From: Arthrobacter hankyongi
GTDB taxonomy: Bacteria > Actinomycetota > Actinomycetes > Actinomycetales > Micrococcaceae
DNA: 64,000 bases
Assembly: GCF_022012395.1 (NCBI RefSeq)
Contig: NZ_JAKLTQ010000001.1
Span: forward strand, 124,001 to 188,000
Reading direction: 5' to 3'
Below the pieces are notes generated by a model, which saw nothing but the letters and a program-made list of their open reading frames with translations, was not told where the DNA came from and ran no database searches. Shown piece by piece: positions 26,917-35,370 of this stretch (the stretch's first letter is position 1; every line of letters begins with the position of its first letter). The position numbers were made by a program, and so were the translations under genes.

Positions 26917-28305
26917 CTAGGCGCCGGCAAGGTGCCCGGCCAGCCAGGCCTCGACCTTGTCCAGGCCCACCCGTTCCTGGGCCATCGAGTCCCGCTCGCG
27001 GATGGTGACCGCCTGGTCGTCGAGCGTGTCGAAGTCCACGGTAATGCAGAACGGGGTGCCGATCTCGTCCTGGCGGCGGTAGCGGCGGCCGATGGCCCCG
27101 GCGTCGTCGAACTCGATGTTCCAGTTCCGCCGCAGCGCGGCGGCCAGGTCCTTGGCCTTGGGGGAAAGGTCCTCGTTCCGGCTCAACGGCAGCACCGCCG
27201 CCTTGACCGGGGCCAGCCGCGGGTCCAGCCGCAGCACCGTGCGCTTGTCCACCCCGCCCTTGGTGTTCGGCGCCTCGTCCTCGGTGTAGGCATCCACCAG
27301 GAACGCCATGAAGGACCGGGTCAGGCCGGCGGCCGGCTCGATGACGTAGGGGATGTAGCGCTCGTTCGTGGCCTGGTTGAAGTAGCTCAGGTCCACGCCG
27401 GAATGCTTGGTGTGGGTGGACAGGTCGAAGTCCGTGCGGTTCGCGATGCCCTCCAGCTCGCCCCATTCCGAGCCCTGGAAGCCGAAGCGGTATTCCACGT
27501 CAGTGGTGCCCTTGGAGTAGTGGCTGAGCTTCTCCAGCGGGTGTTCGAAGAGGCGCAGGTTGTCCGGGTTGATGCCCAGGTCGATGTACCACTGCAGGCG
27601 GGCCTGGATCCAGTACTGGTGCCATTCCTCGTCCGTCCCGGGCTCGACGAAGAACTCCATCTCCATCTGCTCGAATTCGCGGGTCCGGAAAATGAAGTTG
27701 CCCGGGGTGATTTCGTTCCGGAAACTCTTGCCGATCTGGCCGATGCCGAACGGCGGCTTCCGGCGCGAGGTGGTCAGCACGTTGTTGAAGTTCACGAAAA
27801 TGCCCTGCGCGGTCTCCGGCCGCAGGTAGTGCAGGCCTTCCTCGTTGGCCACCGGGCCGAGGAAGGTGCGCAGCAGGCCGGAGAATTCCTGAGGCTCGGT
27901 CCACTCGCCCTTGGTGCCGCAGTTGGCGCAGGCGATGTCCTTCAGCCCGTTTTCGGGGGCCCGGCCCTTCTTCTCCTCATACTCTTCCTCGAGGTGGTCC
28001 GCGCGGTAGCGCTTGTGGCAGCTCAGGCACTCCACCAGCGGGTCGGAAAAGACCTCCACGTGCCCGGAGGCTTCCCAGACCTGGCGGGGCAGGATCACCG
28101 AGGAGTCCAGGCCCACCACGTCCTCGCGGCCGCGGACCATGGACTGCCACCACTGGCGCTTGATGTTTTCTTTGAACTCCACGCCGAGGGGGCCATAGTC
28201 CCAGGCCGAACGCGAACCACCGTAGATTTCGCCGGCCTGGAAGACAAAGCCGCGGCGCTTGGCCAGCGAAATGATGGGGTCAAGCTTGGATTTGGCTGCT
28301 GCCAT
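26917..28305 (-). CDS. glyS: Glycine--tRNA ligase, alpha2-type
   Basis: Class II synthetase of 462 residues, the single-chain homodimeric form. The N-terminus has [20 protein letters not shown] and [19 protein letters not shown] CxxC pair (CLSCHK and CANCGT) is present in the insertion near residues 95-135. Motif 2 is [20 protein letters not shown] and motif 3 is [18 protein letters not shown]. The C-terminal anticodon-binding domain follows. The ATG at 28305 is preceded by a short GTACTACCTC stretch and no strong ribosome site. It heads the block glyS-GNAT-MDMPI-dusB-dgt. Confidence 0.96.
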   Translation of the reverse strand: MAAAKSKLDPIISLAKRRGFVFQAGEIYGGSRSAWDYGPLGVEFKENIKRQWWQSMVRGREDVVGLDSSVILPRQVWEASGHVEVFSDPLVECLSCHKRYRADHLEEEYEEKKGRAPENGLKDIACANCGTKGEWTEPQEFSGLLRTFLGPVANEEGLHYLRPETAQGIFVNFNNVLTTSRRKPPFGIGQIGKSFRNEITPGNFIFRTREFEQMEMEFFVEPGTDEEWHQYWIQARLQWYIDLGINPDNLRLFEHPLEKLSHYSKGTTDVEYRFGFQGSEWGELEGIANRTDFDLSTHTKHSGVDLSYFNQATNERYIPYVIEPAAGLTRSFMAFLVDAYTEDEAPNTKGGVDKRTVLRLDPRLAPVKAAVLPLSRNEDLSPKAKDLAAALRRNWNIEFDDAGAIGRRYRRQDEIGTPFCITVDFDTLDDQAVTIRERDSMAQERVGLDKVEAWLAGHLAGA

Positions 28306-28490
28306 GAGGTAGTACTCCAGTCTCTACAGGGCCGCTGGGTGCGGTCCGCGGTGGTTCGGGCACAGGCGTGCTGCCGCCGTTCCGGGGCAGTGGTCTGCGT
28401 ATTGCGAAGCTTCCACACTAGCCTACCGAAGCCGCCGGGATGCGCTGCAGCAGACCAGCCAGGGTGCCGGGTAGGACAAGCGTGCCTGTC

Positions 28491-29025
28491 ATGCCGATGC
28501 GTAAACACCATCAGGGACCGGAACTGCCCGTCAAGCCGCGCTTTGCGGACGTGGCCGACGTGGCCGAAAATCCGCACCGCCGCCTGCCGGAAGCTTCGAT
28601 ACCGGCAGGCAGCGCACGCCTGAACCTGGCAACCTTGGTGACGACCTGGATGGAACCCCAGGCCGGATCATCGCCGAGACGCTCGCCAAGAATATGATCG
28701 ACAAGAACGCGTACCTGCAGACCGCCGAAATCGAACGGCGCTGCGTCAACATGCTCGCCGACCTGTGGCATGCCCCGGCCGATTCGCACCCGGAGGCGGC
28801 GGCTACCGGATGCTCGACCACCGGCTCAAGCGAGGCCGCGATGCTGGCCGGTATGGCGTTGAAGTAGCGCTGGCGCGAGCGCCGGAAGTCCGCAGGCCAG
28901 GACGGGGCCACGCCCAATCGGTACTGCGCGCTGTGGTCCGCCACGGCTTTTCGCGCGAGCTCGCCGCGCTATTCATCGAAGACCTCGAGCGGGCGGTCGA
29001 CCGGCTGGCCGCGCGCCCGCAATGA
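28491..29025 (+). pseudogene. gadB: Glutamate decarboxylase remnant
   Basis: Pieces of a PLP-dependent glutamate decarboxylase in the right order but broken. [18 protein letters not shown] is read in one frame up to about 28663. A one-base deletion shifts the frame to [20 protein letters not shown] and [15 protein letters not shown], then [20 protein letters not shown], ending at TAG 28865-28867. Beyond the stop, RWRERRKSAGQDG continues the family pattern. The sequence then jumps straight to the family C-terminus (VVRHGFSRELAALFIEDLER, stop at 29023-29025), so about two thirds of the enzyme, including the PLP lysine, is deleted. The N-terminal part before ARLNL is also shortened. The family match is from memory of conserved GAD motifs. 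Confidence 0.86.
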
Positions 29026-29044
29026 TCACGACGCCGGCAGTCCG

Positions 29045-30055
29045 CTAGCGGCCGGTGCGCCGGCCTCTGCGCAGGGCCGCGGGAAACGCCGCGCGCGGCC
29101 AGGGCAGCGTGGCGAGCACCATCGCCGCCAGGGCCAGCAGCGTGCCGAGCACGGTCGCCGTCGCAATGACGGATCCCGGCACCGGGAAAAAGGCATCCAG
29201 CAGCAGTGCGCCCAGCAACTGGCCGGCGATCATGCCCAGGCCGGTCAGCAGCACGCCCAGGCTGGCCACCACCACCGCGCCCACCAGAATAAAGAAGCAC
29301 CCCAGCGGACCGCCCAGGTAGTACCACCATTGGGCAGGCAACGGCTCCGCTCCGCCGGCAACCGCCAGCTTCACCAGCCAGGCCAGGCACAGCAGCAGGA
29401 ATCCGACGATGAAATTGATCAGCGTGGCCGGCGCCGGCGAACCGTAATGCATCGTCTGCGTGCCGTTCAGGGCCTGCTGGAAGCTCTGCAGGAAGCCGGC
29501 CAGCAGGGGCAGCGCCAGCGGCAGCAGCCAGGCCGCCGTCGGCCCGCCGGTCGAGAATTTCGGCGACACTGCCCAGACCACGGCCGCCACCGTGAGCAGC
29601 GCGCTGAGGATCCGGAGCCCGGTCAGGTACCTCCTGCCGCCGGGCCCCAGCCCGATCCGGTCCACCAACAGGCCGCTGACCGACTGGCCGGACACCACGG
29701 CCACAGTGAACAGCGCGATGCCGGTCACCGCCACGGTCACGCCCTGGCTCATGACCAGGAAGGCGCCGCTGGCGCCGGCCAGCAGGTACCACAGCGGGAA
29801 CTTCCGCTCGCGCAGGGCCGGGCGGACCCGCTTCAGCGCCCGGCGCCCGGCAGGCGGCAGCACTGTGAGCGCAGCCATCAGCACCAAGCCGATACCGAAA
29901 CTGATGACGGCCGCGGCCAGTCCGTCGCCCAGACGGGCGCCGAGGGCGCCATTGACACGGCCCTGGGCCGACATGGCCAGCCCTGCCACCACCGCCAGGG
30001 GCAGCGACAGCGGCAGCGGGATCCTGCTTGCCTGCCGGGATTGAACTCGAGTCAC
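29045..30055 (-). CDS. YdcZ/DUF606-family membrane transporter, copy 1
   Basis: Protein of about 336 residues with ten hydrophobic segments in two similar halves, the DMT-type DUF606 (YdcZ) fold. Each half begins with a helix carrying the pattern GLAMSAQGRVNGALGARLGD or SFQQALNGTQTMHYGSP. It is a close paralogue of the next gene (30113-31138). I chose the GTG at 30055, just after TTAGGGCTT. A TTG at 30094 is possible. The substrate is unknown. Confidence 0.82.
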   Translation of the reverse strand: MTRVQSRQASRIPLPLSLPLAVVAGLAMSAQGRVNGALGARLGDGLAAAVISFGIGLVLMAALTVLPPAGRRALKRVRPALRERKFPLWYLLAGASGAFLVMSQGVTVAVTGIALFTVAVVSGQSVSGLLVDRIGLGPGGRRYLTGLRILSALLTVAAVVWAVSPKFSTGGPTAAWLLPLALPLLAGFLQSFQQALNGTQTMHYGSPAPATLINFIVGFLLLCLAWLVKLAVAGGAEPLPAQWWYYLGGPLGCFFILVGAVVVASLGVLLTGLGMIAGQLLGALLLDAFFPVPGSVIATATVLGTLLALAAMVLATLPWPRAAFPAALRRGRRTGR

Positions 30056-30112
30056 AAGCCCTAACCCTAGGCTCTGGGCCGTTTCGGCGCACAACGCAGC
30101 GGACCGGCAGGG

Positions 30113-31138
30113 TCAGCGGCGGAGCTCCCGCTCCGGCACGGCCCGCTCCGCCGGCGCATCCGCGAGGGTACCGGCCGGCATGCGCCGGTACCCGGGGGTC
30201 CAGGGCAGGGTGGCCAGCACCATGGCCGCGAGCGTAAGCAGCGTGCCCGCCACCGCTGCCGCCGTCACCTGCGTTCCGGCGGCCGGGACCAGCAGGTCCA
30301 GGGCCAGCGAGCCCAGCAACTGGCCGGCGATCGTGGACAGGCCGGCCGCCAGCACCCCGAGGCTGCGCACGAGCAGGTTGGCCAGCACCACGAAGACGGT
30401 GCCCATCGGTCCGCCCAGGTAGAGCCACCACTGCTCCGGCAGCGGATTGCCCGCGCCTGCCACGGCGCATTTGATCCCCCACAGCAGCGCCAGGGCCGCA
30501 CTGCCAACGGTGAAGTTGATCAGCGTGGCGGTGAACGGGTTGCCATAGTGGACCGACTGGGTCCCGTTCATCGCCTGCTGGAAGCTGCGCAGGAAACCGG
30601 CCAGCAGCGGGAGCAGGACCGGCAGCAGCCAGCCGGGCCCGTCGCCGCCGGCGAACTTCGGCGAGACGGCCCAGATGACGCCGGTCACGGTCAGCAGGGC
30701 GCTGAGCGTACGCATCAGGCTGACCGGCTTCCGTCCCGCGGGGCCCAGGCCCAGCCGGTCCACCAGCAGCCCGGACACGGAACTGCCGGCCACCGTGGCG
30801 ACCGTGAACAGCGCGACTCCCAGCAGCGGCACCGTCAGCCCCTGGCAAAAGACCATGAAGGCACCGAGGCAGCCGGCCAGCAGGTACCAGCGCGGAAAGC
30901 TGCGCCCGCGCAGGGCGGGCAGGACCTGCCGGAGCCCGGCCCGGCCGGCGGGCAGCACCGCCGAGATGACCAGCATGACCGCCAGCCCGGTACCGAAGCT
31001 GACCAGCGCCGCCGCCAGCCCGTCGCCAAGCGCGACACCGAGGGCACCGTTGACGCGCCCCTGGACCGGCATCGTCAGTCCGGTGGCGACGGCGAGGGGC
31101 ACGGACAGGAGCAGCGGGAGTTTGGCGGAAGACGGCAC
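30113..31138 (-). CDS. YdcZ/DUF606-family membrane transporter, copy 2
   Basis: Protein of 341 residues, ten hydrophobic segments, same fold as copy 1. Both share the motifs MPVQGRVNGALG / MSAQGRVNGALG, DGLAAALVSFGTGL / DGLAAAVISFGIGL and AGFLRSFQQAMNGTQ / AGFLQSFQQALNGTQ, so the pair arose by tandem duplication. The tail is charged (APAERAVPERELRR). The two genes are 57 bases apart on the same strand and may work as a heteromeric pair, as seen for other small DMT transporters. This is inference. Confidence 0.84.
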   Translation of the reverse strand: MPSSAKLPLLLSVPLAVATGLTMPVQGRVNGALGVALGDGLAAALVSFGTGLAVMLVISAVLPAGRAGLRQVLPALRGRSFPRWYLLAGCLGAFMVFCQGLTVPLLGVALFTVATVAGSSVSGLLVDRLGLGPAGRKPVSLMRTLSALLTVTGVIWAVSPKFAGGDGPGWLLPVLLPLLAGFLRSFQQAMNGTQSVHYGNPFTATLINFTVGSAALALLWGIKCAVAGAGNPLPEQWWLYLGGPMGTVFVVLANLLVRSLGVLAAGLSTIAGQLLGSLALDLLVPAAGTQVTAAAVAGTLLTLAAMVLATLPWTPGYRRMPAGTLADAPAERAVPERELRR

Positions 31139-31189
31139 GCGGCAACTTTAAGGCATCGGCGGGCCGGCGCCGTCGGGCATGATTGATCC

Positions 31190-31417
31190 ATGGCTTCCGA
31201 TGACATTGATGACGTGCCCATCCGTGACGAGATGATCCGGCTGGGCCAATTGCTCAAGCTGGCTAGCCTGGCCGAGGATGGCACCGAGGCGAAGGAACTG
31301 ATCGAGAACGGCCTGGTGAAGGTCAACGGGGAGATCGAAACCCGGCGCGGACGCCAATTGCACGACGGCGACACGGTCAGCGTCAACCGCCGGACCGTGC
31401 GCATCACCCGAGGCTGA
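31190..31417 (+). CDS. S4-domain RNA-binding protein
   Basis: Protein of 75 residues that is almost entirely one S4 domain: IRLGQLLKLASLAEDGTEAK, then NGLVKVNGEIETRRGRQLHD. Small stand-alone S4 proteins (YaaA/YbcJ-like) bind structured RNA and are linked to ribosome assembly or quality control in other bacteria. A CATGAT box six bases upstream of the ATG suggests a leaderless message. It is divergent from the YdcZ pair. Confidence 0.85.
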   Translation: MASDDIDDVPIRDEMIRLGQLLKLASLAEDGTEAKELIENGLVKVNGEIETRRGRQLHDGDTVSVNRRTVRITRG

Positions 31418-31453
31418 GCGGCCGTCCTGCGCCAGCCGCCCGGCCGCGGACGC

Positions 31454-32101
31454 TCAGGCGTTGAGCACCTTGTAGGTCAGGAATTCCTTGACGTGCGCCA
31501 GTTCCTGGGCATTGATGCCGTGGCCGATGCCGGCGTACAGCACCTTGGTCAGGTCCACGTGCTCATTGGCCCAGGCATGGGTGAACTCCACCTTGTCCGC
31601 GGTGATGACCTGGTCCGCCTGGTCGCGGCCCCAGAACAGCGGCGGCTTGATGGCCTTGACCGCTTCGTCGTTGAAGAACGGGTCCCCGGCGGCCGGAATG
31701 GCGAAGCCGGAAAGCCCGACGACGGCGGCAATCTCCTCCGGCCGGTGGCGCAGCACCGAGGTAGCCACCGCCATACCCATCGAGAAGCCGAGCACCGAGA
31801 CGCTGCTGTGCTGGTCCTTGACCGAGTCGAGCCAGGACCAGACATCGGCCACCGCCCGGGTCACCTTCTCCACGGAGAAGTCCGGCTCGTGCATCAGCGG
31901 GAACCAGGTGTAGCCCGGCCCCAGGGCCACCGGGGCCCGGACGGCGGCCACGGTGAATTCCTCCGGCAGGCCGGGTACCAGGCCCATCAGGTCCTGTTCG
32001 TTGGAAAGGTAGCCATGGAAGAGCACCAGCAGCGGGGTGCCGGTGCGTTCGGCCTCGGGCTTGGACCAGACGACGACGGGCTTGTAAGTTGTTTCGGTCA
32101 T
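31454..32101 (-). CDS. Alpha/beta hydrolase, phospholipase/carboxylesterase type
   Basis: Protein of 215 residues with the alpha/beta hydrolase fold. The oxyanion stretch LLVLFHGYLSNEQDLMGL, nucleophile elbow GFSMG and terminal His in AGIGHGI are visible. The acid residue is probably in the FWGRDQADQVI segment. It resembles the YpfH/EstB branch of small carboxylesterases. The ATG at 32101 is preceded by the gap after the next hydrolase. The substrate is unknown. Confidence 0.84.
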   Translation of the reverse strand: MTETTYKPVVVWSKPEAERTGTPLLVLFHGYLSNEQDLMGLVPGLPEEFTVAAVRAPVALGPGYTWFPLMHEPDFSVEKVTRAVADVWSWLDSVKDQHSSVSVLGFSMGMAVATSVLRHRPEEIAAVVGLSGFAIPAAGDPFFNDEAVKAIKPPLFWGRDQADQVITADKVEFTHAWANEHVDLTKVLYAGIGHGINAQELAHVKEFLTYKVLNA

Positions 32102-32136
32102 GCGGATATGATTCCACAAATTAGTTGAACCTTCAA

Positions 32137-33186
32137 CTAGACGCCGCCGATATGCTCCGTCAGGGCCGCCAGGAACTGCTCCGGGTACTCCAAGTGCGGC
32201 GAATGCCCGCAGTTGGCCAGCACCACCTCGCGGGACCGGCCGCCGTTCGCCCGGTATTTGTCCAGCACCGCCCGTGTCTGCGCCAGCATCGGCTGCGCCG
32301 GGGCCGTCTGCTCCCCGGGCCAGCCGGGAACCGCTCCCAGCTGCCCCAGGTAGTTGATGTCGAATGCCGAGGCATCCGACACGATGGCGTCCGAGTCCCC
32401 GCGGATCCACAGGATGTCAGGCTTCCGGGCCAGCTCCACCAGGCCGCTGGTATTGAAATAGCCCGGCGCCATCGCATTGGCGATCCCGCGGCCGCCGGCG
32501 GCAAAGCCGGGCCAGGCGTCCGTCGCGGCCGAATCCCCGGGATAGTGGTCGGGCCCGGTGCGGCTGCTGAGCATCGACTCGAGCCAGATCTCCTCGTGCA
32601 CGGACCGGAAGCCGGCATGCACGTAGGCGGCCCGGTAGACCGCCAGCGGGGAGGTGGCCGCTTCCTCGCTCCGGTCCCCCGCCGCCAGCCGCGCCACGAA
32701 GTCCGGGTTGACCCCGCCGGCCCCGCAGCCGGCGTCGTCCTCGCTCAGCCGCCTGCCCTCGGGCCCGCCGGTGCCGCCGAAGCCGTAGGGCGACACCGGA
32801 GCCTGCAGGGTCAAGCTGAGCACCGGGTGGTCCAGCGCATACTGCATGGCCACTCCGCCGCCCATGCTCCAGCCGACCAGATGCGCCGCGTCGAGCCCCA
32901 GCGCCTCCAGCGTCGCGGCCAGGTCGTCGCTGAAGTCCCGCAGTCCGCGGGTGGCATCCACCGGCAGCGGATCGGTGTCCCCGAAGCCGCGCAGGTCCGG
33001 CGCCAGCACCCGGTAGCCGGCCGGCAGCGCGAGCATGGCTTCCTGCCAGAACAGCGACGAGGACAGGTTGCCGTGGATGAACACCACCGGGGTTCCGCCA
33101 GGCGGATCCCCCGCACGTTCGAGCACGTTGACCGCCAGCCGGGACGTGTCGATCCGCCGCGAAGCAATTCCGTCCAGCAGCACCAT
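32137..33186 (-). CDS. Alpha/beta-fold hydrolase
   Basis: Protein of 349 residues. VVFIHGNLSSSLFW provides the HG oxyanion motif, HLVGWSMGGGVAM the nucleophile Ser, and ANCGHSPHLEYPEQF the catalytic His. A large lid insertion (about residues 150-250) separates the two halves. I chose the ATG at 33186 behind GGGGAGGATGGC instead of the longer frame to 33249. It is upstream of, and on the same strand as, the smaller hydrolase. The substrate is not evident. Confidence 0.86.
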   Translation of the reverse strand: MVLLDGIASRRIDTSRLAVNVLERAGDPPGGTPVVFIHGNLSSSLFWQEAMLALPAGYRVLAPDLRGFGDTDPLPVDATRGLRDFSDDLAATLEALGLDAAHLVGWSMGGGVAMQYALDHPVLSLTLQAPVSPYGFGGTGGPEGRRLSEDDAGCGAGGVNPDFVARLAAGDRSEEAATSPLAVYRAAYVHAGFRSVHEEIWLESMLSSRTGPDHYPGDSAATDAWPGFAAGGRGIANAMAPGYFNTSGLVELARKPDILWIRGDSDAIVSDASAFDINYLGQLGAVPGWPGEQTAPAQPMLAQTRAVLDKYRANGGRSREVVLANCGHSPHLEYPEQFLAALTEHIGGV

Positions 33187-33365
33187 GCCATCCTCCCCGG
33201 GGTGGATCCGTGCCTCCGGAGTGGATCCCCGTCGGCCGCCTGCTGCCACCCTAGCGGCCGGCGCAGGCGGGCGCCAGCGTTTTCTGAAAGGTGGTTCAGG
33301 TTTCTGCCGCTGTCCGGCCGGAAGCGAGGGTCGCGGATCCGCCGCCGGGTTGACAGGATGGGCCT

Positions 33366-34202
33366 GTGAGCGACGCGCAGCTGCACCACCCGTGGAACCG
33401 GTTCGTGGCCATCGGGGATTCCTTCACCGAGGGCCTCGGCGACCCGGACCCGAACAGCCCCGGCGGCCACCGCGGCTGGGCCGACCGCGTGGCGGAGGAG
33501 CTGGCGCGGGACCACGTGGACTTCGCCTATGCGAATCTGGCCGTCCGCGGCAAGCTGCTGCGCCAGATCATGGACGAGCAGCTGGGTCCGGCGCTGGAGC
33601 TGCAGCCTGACCTGGTCAGCATCTGCGCCGGCGGCAACGACGTCATCCGCCCCAGCGCGGACCCGGATGCGCTGGCCGAGACGCTGGATGTGGGGATCGC
33701 GAAACTGCGCAGCAGCGGTGCCACGCTGCTGCTCTTCACCGCCCCGGACACCGGCACCACTCCCCTGCTCAGCACGGTGCGCGGCCGGGCCGCCATCTTC
33801 AACGAGAACGTGCGCACCATCGCCGCCCGGCATGACGCGATCATCGCCGACCTGTGGGCACTGCGCCAGCTCAAGGATCCGAGGATGTGGGCCCCGGACC
33901 GGCTGCATTTCTCGCCCCTGGGCCACCACATCATCGCCGCCATGGTCCTGGACGCGCTGAACGTGCCGCACCAGCTGCATCCGGAAGTCCCGGCCCCGCT
34001 GCCGCCCAAGCAGTGGCGCACGGCCCGCTCCGAGGATCTGGTCTGGGCCCGGAACCACCTGATGCCCTGGGTGCTGCGCCGGCTGCGGCACCGCTCCCTG
34101 GGCGACGGCATTTCCGCCAAGCGGCCCCTCCCCGAGCCGATCTTCGGCCCCGGCATGCCGCCGGGCACCGCGGAGTTTCCGGCGGGGCCGGCGCACGAAT
34201 GA
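33366..34202 (+). CDS. SGNH/GDSL-family hydrolase
   Basis: Protein of 278 residues. Block I GDSFTEGLGDP holds the Ser nucleophile, block III is GGNDVIRP and block V WAPDRLHFSPLGH holds the Asp/His pair, which is the full SGNH set. No signal peptide is seen, so a cytoplasmic esterase or lipase is likely. The start is GTG at 33366. It is followed after ten bases by the AlkZ-like gene on the same strand. Confidence 0.88.
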   Translation: MSDAQLHHPWNRFVAIGDSFTEGLGDPDPNSPGGHRGWADRVAEELARDHVDFAYANLAVRGKLLRQIMDEQLGPALELQPDLVSICAGGNDVIRPSADPDALAETLDVGIAKLRSSGATLLLFTAPDTGTTPLLSTVRGRAAIFNENVRTIAARHDAIIADLWALRQLKDPRMWAPDRLHFSPLGHHIIAAMVLDALNVPHQLHPEVPAPLPPKQWRTARSEDLVWARNHLMPWVLRRLRHRSLGDGISAKRPLPEPIFGPGMPPGTAEFPAGPAHE

Positions 34203-34212
34203 GGATCCGGCC

Positions 34213-35370
34213 GTGAGACCCTTCGACGTCGTGCGGCAACGGTTGCTGGCCCAGCAGGTCTGGGGCGCGGGAGCTGGCGACGCCGGTGCCGCCGTGCGCC
34301 GCCTGCTCGCCGTGCAGGCGCAAGAGTATGCGTACGCCCGCTGGTCGGTGGCCCAACGCTGCGCCGGGAACGGCCGGGACAGCGCCACTGCCGTGGACCA
34401 CGCGCTCGCAGACGGCACTTTGCTGCGCACCCACGTGCTGCGGCCGACCTGGCACTTGGTGCACCGCGACGATGCGCGCTGGCTGCTGGAACTTTCCGGC
34501 CCGCGGGTCCGTGCGGCCATGAAAAGCCGGGACCGCGAGCTCGGCATCGACGGCGCCCTCCTGGGGCGGGCCAAGGACGCCTTCGCCGATGCCCTCGCCT
34601 CCGGCACCCATCTGGACCGGCAGGAACTCGGTGCCGCGCTGGAACGGGCCGGCGTACTGGTCCGGACCGGGGAGAAGCTGCGCGGCAGCCCGGTCCACGG
34701 CCAGCTGCTGGGACACCTGGTGCTCAATGCCGAACTGGACATGCTGCTGGTCAGCGGGGCGCCGCGCACCACCACGGGCGGGTCGGTGCGGCCGACCTAC
34801 GCACTGTTCGAAGACCGGGTGCCGCCCGCCGCGCCGGTCGAGCGGGATGCGGCCTTGGCCCGGCTGGTGCTGCGCTACTTCTCCGGCCATGGTCCGGCCA
34901 CGGTGAAGGACTGCTCCCTGTGGTCCGGCCTGACCATGGCCGATATCCGGCGCGGCCTGGCAGGCACTCCAGCCGGTGCGTTGGAGCGCCGGGAGTTCGA
35001 CGGCCACGAGTTCTTCCTCGCGGTACCGGACGGGTCACATGCTCCGCGCCTGCCCCGCGTTGATCTCCTCCAGTGCTACGACGAGATGGTGATGGGCTAC
35101 ACCCCGACCCGCGGCTACTTGTTTAACCGGCGCGAGGGGGCCGGGCTGCGCCTGGGCAATGCGAATCTCAGCCTGCATCCGCTGCTGATCGACGGGTTCC
35201 AGGCCGGCCTGTGGCGCCATGTCCTCGGGCCGGAGGCCGCAACCGTGGAGGCCCGGCCCGACCATGCACTCGACGGCGGCGAACGGCGGGCCCTGGCCGC
35301 CGCCGTCGAACGCTATGGGCGGTTCCTGCATCGCCCGTTGGAACTGCGGCTGCAGGATCACGGGCCTTAG
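34213..35370 (+). CDS. AlkZ-like winged-helix DNA glycosylase family protein (HTH_42)
   Basis: Protein of 385 residues of the HTH_42 family (DUF1006). The family has tandem winged helices; in characterised members it includes DNA glycosylases that open interstrand crosslinks or remove alkylated bases. The diagnostic QxQ catalytic motif is present at residues 35-37 (LAVQAQEYA). LRTHVLRPTWHLVHRDDARW is the next conserved block. The gene starts with GTG at 34213. Its stop overlaps the convergent alpha-mannosidase stop by four bases. Substrate specificity is not predictable. Confidence 0.8.
   Translation: MRPFDVVRQRLLAQQVWGAGAGDAGAAVRRLLAVQAQEYAYARWSVAQRCAGNGRDSATAVDHALADGTLLRTHVLRPTWHLVHRDDARWLLELSGPRVRAAMKSRDRELGIDGALLGRAKDAFADALASGTHLDRQELGAALERAGVLVRTGEKLRGSPVHGQLLGHLVLNAELDMLLVSGAPRTTTGGSVRPTYALFEDRVPPAAPVERDAALARLVLRYFSGHGPATVKDCSLWSGLTMADIRRGLAGTPAGALERREFDGHEFFLAVPDGSHAPRLPRVDLLQCYDEMVMGYTPTRGYLFNRREGAGLRLGNANLSLHPLLIDGFQAGLWRHVLGPEAATVEARPDHALDGGERRALAAAVERYGRFLHRPLELRLQDHGP

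Noticed and set aside
24535-28623. A 1362-codon open frame on the plus strand
   Set aside because: It runs antisense across dusB, the MDMPI gene, the GNAT gene and glyS, all of which have clear family motifs. Its product is a Gly/Arg/Pro/His-rich shadow translation typical of high-GC DNA.
28803-31145. A 780-codon open frame on the minus strand
   Set aside because: It is an alternative frame across both YdcZ-type genes and part of the gadB relic. Its translation is low complexity while the other frame encodes two well-formed ten-helix proteins.
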